The translations under genes and the position numbers were made by a program. Below the pieces are notes generated by a model, which was not told the origin of the DNA, did no database searches, and saw only the letters and a list, made by a program, of their open reading frames with translations. A stretch of DNA of 64,000 nt from an uncultured Eubacterium sp. (GTDB lineage: Bacteria > Bacillota > Clostridia > Lachnospirales > Lachnospiraceae), in assembly GCA_947089855.1 (NCBI GenBank), contig CAMUML010000012.1, positions 1 to 64,000 of the forward strand, given 5' to 3'. This document shows positions 17,540-25,722 of the stretch, piece after piece; the stretch's first letter is position 1; every line of letters begins with the position of its first letter.

Positions 17540-17603
17540 GGGCGGCTGGGACGCTGGGAGATGGCAAGATGTTGGGGTTGGCGGCTGGGACGCTGGGAGA
17601 TGG
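17540..17603. repeat. 40-bp direct tandem repeat
   Basis: GGCGGCTGGGACGCTGGGAG occurs twice, at about 17541 and 17581, with a 40-base period. It runs from the stop codon of the EF-hand gene to the family F element. Confidence 0.6.
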
Positions 17604-17827
17604 GGCGGTGGGCGGGCTTCCTGCTCCTATTCCAGAATATTAAGAAGCCCTAAGTATTCTGCATTTACACAATGGTACCGGACGGGCGCGGCACCTTGTC
17701 CGCCCTGGCTGACGCCAGCAGCTACAGGCGCCGCTTCGGCTTCGCCGCCTGGTTATCTAGCAGAATACTAAGGGCTTCTAAATATTCTTCCAACGTCGCT
17801 GGAAGCCCGCCCACCGCCCCATCTCCC
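17595..17827. mobile_element. 233-bp palindromic element, family F, copy 1
   Basis: Perfect 27-bp terminal inverted repeats (including GGGGCGGTGGGCGGGCTTCC) bound a GC-rich interior. AGAAGCCCTAAGTATTCTGC and its near inverse form an inner pair. A diverged, reversed copy lies at 58239-58452. No coding function. The AT-rich stretch from 17828 to 18036 shows nothing else I can name. Confidence 0.7.
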
Positions 17828-18036
17828 GGCTAGTTTTCTCTGGCTTTTCGTAGTTCATAATACACACAGTGGAAAGCAGAGGGATGGTATTAAATACGGC
17901 ATATCAAAAGTTAGCTGTTACGTTTTCATACCTAGTGGATGTTTGAAAATGCATGTAATCGTACATTTTTTCAAAGTAACCCATAAAACAACAAAACTGG
18001 AAAGCTGCTCACTGTATATTGCTTCAAAAAACAGCC

Positions 18037-18265
18037 GCATACAGAAGCCGGGGCTTTCCGGCTATGCTTGCGGAGAAATGCCGGAACCTCTTAGCATTCT
18101 GCCGTTAATCAGAATTTCCGGGCATGGACGCCCGGAAAAGGGGATTGCCGCCACGGACGGCGGGTCAATCCCCGGTTCGTCCGGCTACAATAACTTTGGC
18201 GCAGAATGCTTAGAGGTTGCGGCATTTCGCAGCGGCATAGCCGGAAAGCCCCGGCTTCTGTATGC
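18037..18265. mobile_element. 229-bp palindromic element with 65-bp arms
   Basis: Positions 18037-18067 and 18235-18265 are perfect inverted copies (31 bp, containing ACAGAAGCCGGGGCTTTCCG). The pairing continues inward with few mismatches to AGCATTCTG / CAGAATGCT. The loop contains further hairpins around CCGGGCATGGACGCCCGG. Three imperfect direct repeats of CCGCCACTTTTGTTTCTTTT follow at 18275-18370. A long open frame across this region is an artefact of the palindrome. Confidence 0.7.
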
Positions 18266-18401
18266 AGCGTCCGAACCGCCACTTTTGTTTCTTTTATCTA
18301 TCAACCGTATCCGGACCGCCACTTTTGTTTCTTTTATTAACCGCATCCAGGCCCCCACTTTTGCATACAGGCAGCCGCAAACGACACTTATACAGGATGC
18401 A

Positions 18402-19259
18402 TCATCCATTCATCTTTTGAAGCACCTGTACCGCCGCATCTAAATATGGATTTTCTTTCTCATAAAAAGCCCCTTCATCCGCAGCCTGCGCCATCTGTGG
18501 GTCTAACGGGATCTTGCCAAGCACAGGGATAGCAAGATTTTTTGCTGCTTCATCCACATGGCTTTCCCCAAATAGCTTAATTTCACGCCCGCAATCTGGA
18601 CATTTCAAATAGCTGAAATTTTCTACCACGCCCAGTACTGGAATGTCCATCGCAGCAGCCATACGGAACGCTTTATTTACGATCATCTGCACTAATTCCT
18701 GCGGAGAGGTTACGACTATAATACCATCTACTGGGATTGATTGGAATACGGTTAGCGGGACATCCCCGGTACCTGGCGGCATATCGATGAGTAAATAATC
18801 AAGGCTTCCCCATACTACGTCAGTCCAAAACTGTTTAACAGCACCACCAATTACTGGGCCACGCCAAATAACCGGGTCTTGTGGGTTTTCCATTAAAAAG
18901 CTGATCGAAATGAGTTTTAAACCGTCTTTTGTTTCCGCTGGTAGAATCATCCCTTCTTCATTGCCATATACTTCCCCGCCTACCCCAAACATTTTTGGAA
19001 TGGACGGGCCGGTAATGTCTGCATCCATAATGCCTATCGCATATCCTGCTTTTTTCATAGCACATGCAAGGGAAGCGGTTACAAACGATTTGCCGACACC
19101 GCCTTTCCCGCTTACAATGCCAATGACTTTTTTAATATTCGAATATTTATTTGCCGGTTCCAGCATGCTCTGGCGGCTTTGGCCGGAACTACAGTTTTCC
19201 CGTTGCTGCGGGGAACAGCTTGACGCGCTTGGGCATCCGCTGCATTGACTTTCTGCCAT
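18402..19259 (-). CDS. mrp: Mrp/NBP35-family Fe-S cluster carrier ATPase
   Basis: A 285-residue P-loop ATPase of the Mrp/ApbC family. A cysteine-rich N-terminus (Cys6, Cys9, Cys15, Cys23) precedes the deviant Walker A GKGGVGKS (51-58), then MDADITGPSIPKMFG, LLIDMPPGTGD and a CPDCG pair expected to hold a bridging cluster. Members carry or transfer Fe-S clusters in the cytoplasm. It is the last gene of the nifS-nifU-mnmA-mrp cluster, which fits Fe-S delivery. The intervening 103 bp from mnmA shows no obvious terminator. AAGGAGG lies 9 bases before the ATG. Confidence 0.92.
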   Translation of the reverse strand: MAESQCSGCPSASSCSPQQRENCSSGQSRQSMLEPANKYSNIKKVIGIVSGKGGVGKSFVTASLACAMKKAGYAIGIMDADITGPSIPKMFGVGGEVYGNEEGMILPAETKDGLKLISISFLMENPQDPVIWRGPVIGGAVKQFWTDVVWGSLDYLLIDMPPGTGDVPLTVFQSIPVDGIIVVTSPQELVQMIVNKAFRMAAAMDIPVLGVVENFSYLKCPDCGREIKLFGESHVDEAAKNLAIPVLGKIPLDPQMAQAADEGAFYEKENPYLDAAVQVLQKMNG

Positions 19260-19361
19260 AATAATTTCCTCCTTGCTACATTCACTGTTCTTGTTTCTAA
19301 AAATACCGGTTTCTAGATTTTATAAGGGCACGCTGGTAAATAGTGCTAACCAGATCTGGCA

Positions 19362-20459
19362 TTAGTATACCGTGGACCCACAGATTACCCCACCTGCGAG
19401 CACATAGCCTTGGCCATAAAATACAACGGCCTGCCCTGGCGTGGCTGCCCGCACCGGCTGTTGGAACCGGATACGGACACGGCTGCCGTCTGCGGAAACC
19501 CAAGCAACCCTGCAAGCCTCCCCTACATGGGAATAACGGATCTTTGCCACCATCTCCTGCCCTAATTCAAAATGCGCAGCCGCCATATAATTTATATCCC
19601 GTGCCGTTAACTCCGCCGTCATCAAATCCTCATTAGATCCAACTACAACTTCATTTTCCTTTGCACGGATTTCCTGCACAAATACTGGCCTGCCAAGCGC
19701 CAGCCCAAGGCCCTTGCGCTGCCCGACCGTATAATGGGAAATCCCTTTATGCCGCCCAACCACTTCACCGTCTTTTGTGACAAAGTTTCCTGGCTGTTCC
19801 ACTTCACCGGTTTCACGGCGGATAAAGCCTGCGTAATCGTTATCCGGGACAAAGCAGATTTCCTGGCTGTCCGGCTTATGTGCAACGGGAAGCCCTGCCT
19901 TGGCGGCGGCTGCACGGATTTGTCCTTTGTTATAGTTGCCAAGCGGAAACAGTGTATGGAGAAGCTGGCACTGTGTCAACCCATACAGTGCATAGGTCTG
20001 GTCTTTGCCTTCTGCAGCAGATTGGCGCAGGGCATACCGGCCATTCAAAAGGCGTTCAATCCGTGCATAATGCCCTGTTGCAATATAGTCCGCGCCAATT
20101 TCAAGGCTGCGGCGCAGCAGCGATTCCCACTTTACATAACGGTTGCACGCAATACATGGATTTGGCGTATATCCACGGCGGTATTCTTTTACAAAATAAT
20201 CGATCACATTTTCTTTAAATTCCTGCCGGAAATTCATCACATAATAAGGGATGTCCAAACAGGCTGCAACACGCCGCGCATCTTCTACTGCGCTTAACCC
20301 GCAGCAGCCGCCTTCCTCAGCCGCCTGCTGTGCATCTGCAGCTGGCTGCCATACCTGCATGGTAACGCCAATCACATCATAGCCCTGTTCTTTTAACAGA
20401 TAGGCTGCAACAGAAGAATCCACTCCCCCTGACATGCCGACGACTACTTTTTCTTTCAT
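19362..20459 (-). CDS. mnmA: tRNA-specific 2-thiouridylase MnmA
   Basis: A 365-residue N-type PP-loop enzyme. The start at 20459 gives the usual MKEKVVVGMSGGVDSSVAAYLL opening; a longer frame back to 20522 overlaps nifU. The PP-loop SGGVDS lies at 10-15. TPNPCIACNRYVKW (Cys102) and DSQEICFVPD supply the two catalytic cysteines, and ATGHYAR lies between them. It thiolates U34 of tRNAs for Lys, Glu and Gln using sulfur from a cysteine desulfurase. The insert after VTMQVWQPA is rich in Ala/Gln and ends GGCCG, as in Firmicute homologues. Gene order after nifS and nifU suggests direct sulfur supply. Confidence 0.94.
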   Translation of the reverse strand: MKEKVVVGMSGGVDSSVAAYLLKEQGYDVIGVTMQVWQPAADAQQAAEEGGCCGLSAVEDARRVAACLDIPYYVMNFRQEFKENVIDYFVKEYRRGYTPNPCIACNRYVKWESLLRRSLEIGADYIATGHYARIERLLNGRYALRQSAAEGKDQTYALYGLTQCQLLHTLFPLGNYNKGQIRAAAAKAGLPVAHKPDSQEICFVPDNDYAGFIRRETGEVEQPGNFVTKDGEVVGRHKGISHYTVGQRKGLGLALGRPVFVQEIRAKENEVVVGSNEDLMTAELTARDINYMAAAHFELGQEMVAKIRYSHVGEACRVAWVSADGSRVRIRFQQPVRAATPGQAVVFYGQGYVLAGGVICGSTVY

Positions 20460-20508
20460 TTCTCCATATCCTTTTCTACAGCTTTGGCACTTTTGCAATT
20501 GCCGTATT

Positions 20509-20946
20509 CTATTCCTCTTCAACCGGCTCTTCTGATATATCGGCTTTCGGTGGTTTTAAGCCTTCGATTTCAATCTGGTTTTTCTGAGCATAATCCCACA
20601 AAGCTGCGTGGATCGCTTCCTCTGCCAACAGGGAACAATGTACTTTGACTGGAGGAAGACCATCCAAAGCTTCCATTACTGCCTTGTTGGTAACCTGCAG
20701 TGCCTCATAAATCGTCTTCCCTTTGACCAGCTCCGTCGCCATACTGCTTGTCGCAACTGCCGCCCCGCATCCAAACGTCTTAAATTTGCAGTCTTTTACT
20801 ACTTTTGTTTCTTCGTCAATATCCAGATAGATGCGCATAATATCGCCGCATTTTGCATTCCCTACCGTACCTACGCCGCTGGCATCTGCAATTTCACCGA
20901 CATTACGTGGGTTATTAAAATGATCCATTACCTTTTCGCTATACAT
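20509..20946 (-). CDS. nifU: NifU/IscU-type Fe-S scaffold protein
   Basis: A 145-residue protein of the NifU N-terminal / IscU family. The three cluster-ligand cysteines are present: Cys33 in GNAKCGD, Cys60 in FGCGAA and Cys104 in KVHCS; Asp35 of CGD is also there. The C-terminus has an acidic tail (PVEEE) beyond the usual scaffold. It assembles Fe-S clusters from sulfur released by the upstream-encoded NifS. It reads in the same direction as nifS, which ends 154 bp upstream, and 49 bp before mnmA. Confidence 0.94.
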   Translation of the reverse strand: MYSEKVMDHFNNPRNVGEIADASGVGTVGNAKCGDIMRIYLDIDEETKVVKDCKFKTFGCGAAVATSSMATELVKGKTIYEALQVTNKAVMEALDGLPPVKVHCSLLAEEAIHAALWDYAQKNQIEIEGLKPPKADISEEPVEEE

Positions 20947-21100
20947 TGCTATTTGAACGTTTTCCTTTTATTAACTATAGAAACGTCCCTCCTCCTTCCT
21001 ATCCCTGCCTATTTTATCATACCTTTATGATCAACATTTCCCATCTTTTGCAGCCTGTCATCCACCCACATCAGGAATCCCTGCCATTACAACAAGCTTT

Positions 21101-22321
21101 TTACCCCTTTTCATGGCCCGGCTGTTTTTTTACAAAATCTTCATAGAGCGGCGACATACTGCGCAGGCGTTCTACAATGCCTTTTAAGCAGTCCACCACA
21201 TAATCTACATCTTCTACTGACGTTTCCTCTGATAGCGTAAGCCGCAGCGAACCATGCGCAACCTCATGCGGAAGGCCAATCGCCAAAAGTACATGCGAAG
21301 GGTCTAAAGAACCTGATGTACATGCAGAACCACTGGATGCACAGATCCCTTTTTGGTCAAGCATGATCAGCAGCGATTCCCCTTCAATAAAACGGAAGCA
21401 AAAATTCGCATTGTTTGCCAGACGCTGGATGCGGTGCCCATTCAAACGGGAATATGGGATTTCTTCTAAAACCCTTTTCATAAGATGGTCGCGCACCGCC
21501 GCCATTTTTTGGTTTCTTGCTTCCATACCTTCGGCTGCAAGCTGCGCCGCCTTGCCCATACCCACAATACCTGGGACATTGCTTGTGCCAGCCCTTCTTG
21601 CACGCTCTTGCGCGCCGCCATGGATCAACGGGCCAAGCTTTATGCCATTTCGCATATAAAGGAACCCAACCCCCTTTGGCCCGTGGAATTTATGCGCACT
21701 GGCAGAAAGCATATCAATATTCATTTCATCTACCTGCACTGGCATATGGCCAAATGCCTGTACCGCATCGGTATGGAATAATACGCCGTGCTTTTTCGCA
21801 ATCCGCCCTATTTCCTGTACAGGCTCTACCGTCCCAATCTCATTATTGGCAAACATAATGCTGATCAAAATGGTGTCCGGCCGGATCGCCTGTTCCAGCT
21901 GTTCTAAGGAAATGAGCCCATCCCCATCGACATCCAGATACGTCACCTCATACCCATGTTTTTCCAAATATTCAAACGTATGCAGGACGGCATGGTGTTC
22001 TATTTTGGTCGTAATCATATGCCTGCCTTTGGATGCCAACGCCTGCGCGCACTCTTTGATTGCCCAGTTATCGCTTTCACTGCCGCCTGCTGTAAAATAA
22101 ATCTCATTTGCCTTTGCCCCGATCAGCCCTGCAATTGCCTCCCTAGCCTCTTCTACTGCGCGCTTGCTTACTTGCGCAAACGTATAGACACTATTCGGGT
22201 TTCCATAATTTTCGCAAAAATACGGTTTCATGGCTTCCAATACCTCCGGCTTCACCGCCGTAGTCGCAGCATTGTCAAGATAGATCCATTTCTGGCCCTT
22301 CCCTGCTTTTTGTGCCTCCAT
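21101..22321 (-). CDS. nifS: cysteine desulfurase, NifS/IscS type
   Basis: A 406-residue PLP enzyme of class V. The pyridoxal lysine is Lys211 in SASAHKFHGPKG. The catalytic cysteine is Cys334 in SSGSACTSG, the short-loop (IscS-like) form. YLDNAATT near the N-terminus and HGGAQERARRAGTSN are standard. It removes sulfur from cysteine and passes it to NifU and MnmA. AAGGAGGG lies 10 bases before the ATG at 22321. It is the first gene of the cluster; no IscR-type Rrf2 repressor precedes it, and a family A repeat lies about 210 bp upstream. Confidence 0.94.
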   Translation of the reverse strand: MEAQKAGKGQKWIYLDNAATTAVKPEVLEAMKPYFCENYGNPNSVYTFAQVSKRAVEEAREAIAGLIGAKANEIYFTAGGSESDNWAIKECAQALASKGRHMITTKIEHHAVLHTFEYLEKHGYEVTYLDVDGDGLISLEQLEQAIRPDTILISIMFANNEIGTVEPVQEIGRIAKKHGVLFHTDAVQAFGHMPVQVDEMNIDMLSASAHKFHGPKGVGFLYMRNGIKLGPLIHGGAQERARRAGTSNVPGIVGMGKAAQLAAEGMEARNQKMAAVRDHLMKRVLEEIPYSRLNGHRIQRLANNANFCFRFIEGESLLIMLDQKGICASSGSACTSGSLDPSHVLLAIGLPHEVAHGSLRLTLSEETSVEDVDYVVDCLKGIVERLRSMSPLYEDFVKKQPGHEKG

Positions 22322-22534
22322 GTCTGAAGTCCCTCCTTATTTTTCTATCACGATACTGTAAACTCTACTTTTCCTATTAATCCCCTAGGAATACAGTAGT
22401 ATATTCCGATAAGAAAACGGGAAAACGCTTTTACGCTCCCCCTTACCTATTCATAGTTTCTCTCTAGGACACAACTATTATATCGCATTTTATGGAAAAG
22501 TCAACAGAAAAATGCATTGCCTGGCAGTGAAAAA

Positions 22535-22669
22535 GTTACTATTCACGGCCTGGGGGCCGCTCATAGTAACCATTCAGGGCGATATTGGAAGTTTGCTTCG
22601 CAAAATCGCCCCTCGCTCCTGAATCATGTTCTCACGGAATGCGCAATTTATGCACATCCCTGGCCCGTG
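22535..22669. mobile_element. family A element with altered right end, overlapping a gene end
   Basis: It starts GTTACTATTCACGGCCTGGG and follows the 14997-15140 copy closely, including the TTTGCTTCGCAAA hairpin. The right end stops at GGCCCGTG instead of running to GTGAATAGTAAC. The last 22 bases are the 3' end of the aminotransferase gene on the minus strand. No target-site duplication is visible. Confidence 0.75.
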
Positions 22670-23952
22670 GATTCCAGTAATTTTTCCACGCTAACCAAAC
22701 GGATACAGCATACAAGCGATTCTGCAGCCTGCTTCATTTCCTCTATATCTGGAAAGGTCGGTGCAATCCGGATCGTAGAATCTTTTGGGTCTTTTTTATA
22801 TGGAAACGGCGCACCTGCCGCAGTCAGCGTAATGCCGGCTTGCTTTGCTTTGTCGATAATTGCCTTCGCACAGCCTTCCAAGGATTCAAAACAGATAAAA
22901 TACCCTCCTTTCGGCTTAATCCAAGTCCCAATTTCACGCGGCGCAATTTCCCTGGAAAATATCTCTTCTACGGCTTCAAATTTTGGACGTACTAGTTCTG
23001 CGTGTTTTCTCATATGCGCGCGTACACCGTCCATATCTTTTAAATAATGGGAATGTACCCACTGTTTAATCTTGTCATGGCCGATCGTCTGGATTGACAT
23101 CTGTGCACAGATGCCTTCCCGGTTTGCTTCGGACGCAGCCATTGCAGACATACCCGCACCGGAAAAAGTTACTTTTGATGTGGAGCAAAACTGATAAATC
23201 ATATCTGGATTGCCAGCTTTTTCACATTCCGCCATGATCGGAAGCAGCTCATCACGGTCATCGTCATATAAATCATGTACGGCATAAGCGTTATCCCAAA
23301 AAATGCGGAAATCTTTTGCTGCAGGCTTTAACGCTGCAAACCGGCGCACGGTTTCATCAGAATAGGTAATGCCTTGTGGATTGGAGTATTTTGGCACACA
23401 CCAGATGCCTTTTACCGCTTCATCTTCGCTGACCAGCTTTTCTACCATATCCATATCCGGGCCATCCTGCGTCATTGGGATATTGACCATCTCAATGCCG
23501 AAATATTCGGTAATGGAAAAATGACGGTCATATCCCGGAACTGGGCATAAAAATTTTACCTTATCCAGCTTGCACCACGGCGTGGAGCCTAAAACCCCAT
23601 GTGTCATGGATCGGGCAATCGTATCATACATAATGTTAAGGCTTGCATTGCCATACACAATGACATCTTCCGGCCTGCAGTCCATAAAACCTGCCATCAG
23701 CTTCTTTGCTTCCCCAATACCGTCCATCCCGCCGTAATTGCGGCAATCGGTGCCGTCTTCGGCAATCAGCGCTACGCCGGAATGGATCATATCGTACATA
23801 TCCATTGATATATCCAGCTGCGCTGGCGACGGCTTGCCCCTGGTCAGGTTTAAATCCAGGCCAAGCGCTTTTATTTTTTTATATTCCTCTTCCAGTTCCG
23901 CCTTTTCCCTTAATAATTCCCCGCGGTCCATTTTTAAATATGATTTCATCAT
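22648..23952 (-). CDS. PLP-dependent class I aminotransferase (aspartate aminotransferase subgroup Ic type)
   Basis: A 434-residue aminotransferase. Features are LNLTRGKPSPAQLD near residue 33, DCRNYGG, the substrate/PLP segment FWDNAYAVHDLY, and STSKVTFSGAGMSA carrying the likely PLP lysine. This layout belongs to the MocR-like aminotransferase family that includes subgroup Ic aspartate aminotransferases (family knowledge); the substrate is therefore probably aspartate or glutamate but is not proven. A second ATG one codon downstream sits better after GGAGG. The final residues, STGQGCA, and the stop codon are encoded by the end of a family A repeat, so the natural C-terminus has probably been replaced. 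Confidence 0.85.
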   Translation of the reverse strand: MMKSYLKMDRGELLREKAELEEEYKKIKALGLDLNLTRGKPSPAQLDISMDMYDMIHSGVALIAEDGTDCRNYGGMDGIGEAKKLMAGFMDCRPEDVIVYGNASLNIMYDTIARSMTHGVLGSTPWCKLDKVKFLCPVPGYDRHFSITEYFGIEMVNIPMTQDGPDMDMVEKLVSEDEAVKGIWCVPKYSNPQGITYSDETVRRFAALKPAAKDFRIFWDNAYAVHDLYDDDRDELLPIMAECEKAGNPDMIYQFCSTSKVTFSGAGMSAMAASEANREGICAQMSIQTIGHDKIKQWVHSHYLKDMDGVRAHMRKHAELVRPKFEAVEEIFSREIAPREIGTWIKPKGGYFICFESLEGCAKAIIDKAKQAGITLTAAGAPFPYKKDPKDSTIRIAPTFPDIEEMKQAAESLVCCIRLVSVEKLLESTGQGCA

Positions 23953-24057
23953 TTCCTCCTTCTATTGACAACTGGTCCTGCTATTGCCCCTTGGCTGTTT
24001 TCCTTTGGGCCGACAGCTGATCCGGTTTTACTTATTTTTATTCTAGCTATCCGCTGC

Positions 24058-25398
24058 TTATTGGTGCAGCCCGTCCTTTTTCCATTCTGCAATTTTACGC
24101 AAATATACGCTGATCTGTTTTTCATAGCCATTTTCGGACGGCTGGTAAAATACCGTGCCATCCAGTTCCTTTGGCAGATACGGCTGCGCAACATAATGGT
24201 CTGGGTAATCATGTGCATATTTATAATCGACGCCACGGCCCAGTTTAGCGCTAGACCGGTAATGGGAATCCTGCAAATGCGGCGGAACCGGCGGCGTCTT
24301 TGCTGTACGCACGTTTTCCATTGCATCAAAAATAGCCATGCAGGCGGCATTGCTTTTTGGCGCGCTTGCTACATAAGAAGCTGCCTGCGACAAAATAATC
24401 TGCGCTTCCGGCATACCAACACGTTCTGCTGCCAGCGATGCTGCCACTGCTACCTGCAATGCCTGCGGGTCGGCATTCCCTACGTCTTCTGATGCACAAA
24501 TCATAATCCTTCTTGCAATAAACTTCACATCTTCCCCGGCATACAGCATCCGGGCCAAATAATAGACGGCTGCATCCGGGTCTGAACCACGCATACTTTT
24601 GATAAACGCAGAAATCGTATCGTAATGGTTATCCCCAGTTTTATCATACTGCACAACACGCTTTTGAATACACTCAGACGCGGTATCCAGCGTGATATGG
24701 ATCTTTCCGTCCGCACTGCGCTCTGTAGTCAGCACACCCAGTTCTATCGCCGTCAGCGCTGCCCGTGCATCTCCATTTGCTGCGTCTGCCAAAAAATCTG
24801 CCGCATCTTCGTCCAACACGGCCTGGTAAGCGCCCAGCCCTTTTTCCTGGTCTGCCACAGCGCGCTTCAGTAAGGTTTTAATATCCTCTTTTTCCAACGC
24901 ATAAAGTTCAAATATAACAGACCGGGATAATAATGCCCCGTTTACTTCAAAATATGGGTTTTCTGTTGTCGCCCCGATTAAAATGACCGTCCCGTCTTCC
25001 ACAAATGGGAGCAGGTAATCCTGCTGGCCTTTGTTAAAACGATGGATTTCATCAATAAACAGGATCGTCTTTTTTCCAAACATCCCCTGGTTATTTTTGG
25101 CCTGCCCAATTACCTCTTCCATATCTTTTTTACCGGAAGAGGTTGCATTTAACTGCAAAAACTCCGCGCTGGTCGTATTGGCAATTACTTTTGCCAATGT
25201 TGTCTTGCCGGTCCCCGGCGGGCCATAAAAAATAACAGAACTTAGCTTATCTGCCTTGATTGCGCGGTAAAGCAGCTTATCTTTCCCTATAATATGCTGC
25301 TGCCCGACCACTTCGTCCAATGTTGCCGGCCGAAGCCTGGAAGCCAGCGGAGATTCTGTTTGCTGGTTTAGCCCCCGCATATAATCAAATAAATCCAT
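24058..25398 (-). CDS. rarA: replication-associated recombination protein A (AAA+ ATPase)
   Basis: A 446-residue member of the RarA/MgsA/WRNIP1 family. The start at 25398 follows GGAGGGG; an extension to 25431 is unlikely. Walker A GPPGTGKT lies at 59-66, Walker B/sensor FIDEIHRFNKGQQD follows, then GATTENPYFEVNGALLSR (sensor 1 and arginine finger) and the C-terminal tetramerisation region RGSDPDAAVYYLARML. It acts at stalled replication forks. It reads away from the PBP gene, and its neighbour downstream is the aminotransferase, 105 bases beyond the stop. Confidence 0.94.
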   Translation of the reverse strand: MDLFDYMRGLNQQTESPLASRLRPATLDEVVGQQHIIGKDKLLYRAIKADKLSSVIFYGPPGTGKTTLAKVIANTTSAEFLQLNATSSGKKDMEEVIGQAKNNQGMFGKKTILFIDEIHRFNKGQQDYLLPFVEDGTVILIGATTENPYFEVNGALLSRSVIFELYALEKEDIKTLLKRAVADQEKGLGAYQAVLDEDAADFLADAANGDARAALTAIELGVLTTERSADGKIHITLDTASECIQKRVVQYDKTGDNHYDTISAFIKSMRGSDPDAAVYYLARMLYAGEDVKFIARRIMICASEDVGNADPQALQVAVAASLAAERVGMPEAQIILSQAASYVASAPKSNAACMAIFDAMENVRTAKTPPVPPHLQDSHYRSSAKLGRGVDYKYAHDYPDHYVAQPYLPKELDGTVFYQPSENGYEKQISVYLRKIAEWKKDGLHQ

Positions 25399-25617
25399 GT
25401 CCCCTCCATCCACCCTACCATCAAAAAGCACTTATAGATTTTGCAAGTTTGTTATTCTAATTATGCAAAACTCACCCATATAAGATACTCCATATTTTTA
25501 AAATAATCAAGCAAAATTTGCTATTTTTGGCGTTTTTTATAGAAATTAGAAATTTTAGATAAAAAAAGTCCTTAGTGAATTTGCAAGTTTGATATGTTAT
25601 TTTATGCAGGCAGTGCC
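25399..25617. other. AT-rich intergenic region with direct repeats
   Basis: Upstream of rarA. TTGCAAGTTTG occurs at 25441 and again at 25581, each followed about 15-17 bases later by TTATGCA or TTTATGCA. No gene or clear promoter could be identified. Confidence 0.4.
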
Positions 25618-25722
25618 TCTTGGTTCCCGCTGTCTATGCCTTTCCTGGCTTTCATAAAAGCCAGGCACCGCTCAGGAGGGCTGGCCCTCCATACGGCGTC
25701 CGGCTTTGCCAAATCAACGGAA
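25618..25722. repeat. 105-bp palindromic element at the PBP gene end
   Basis: TTGGTTCC (25619) and GGAACCAA (25711) are inverted ends. Inside, CCTGGCTTT and AAAGCCAGG form a perfect 9-bp stem at 25645-25666, and GGAGGGC / GCCCTCC forms another. The right end encodes the last residues of the PBP (WFR) and its stop codon. It may act as a terminator for the PBP transcript. Confidence 0.55.

Noticed and set aside
17943-18443. Open reading frame of 166 residues
   Set aside because: It runs through the 229-bp palindrome and its neighbouring direct repeats and has no ribosome site or family resemblance.
23949-24350. 133-residue frame on the minus strand next to rarA
   Set aside because: It lies inside rarA in another frame, with poor codon pattern and no ribosome site.
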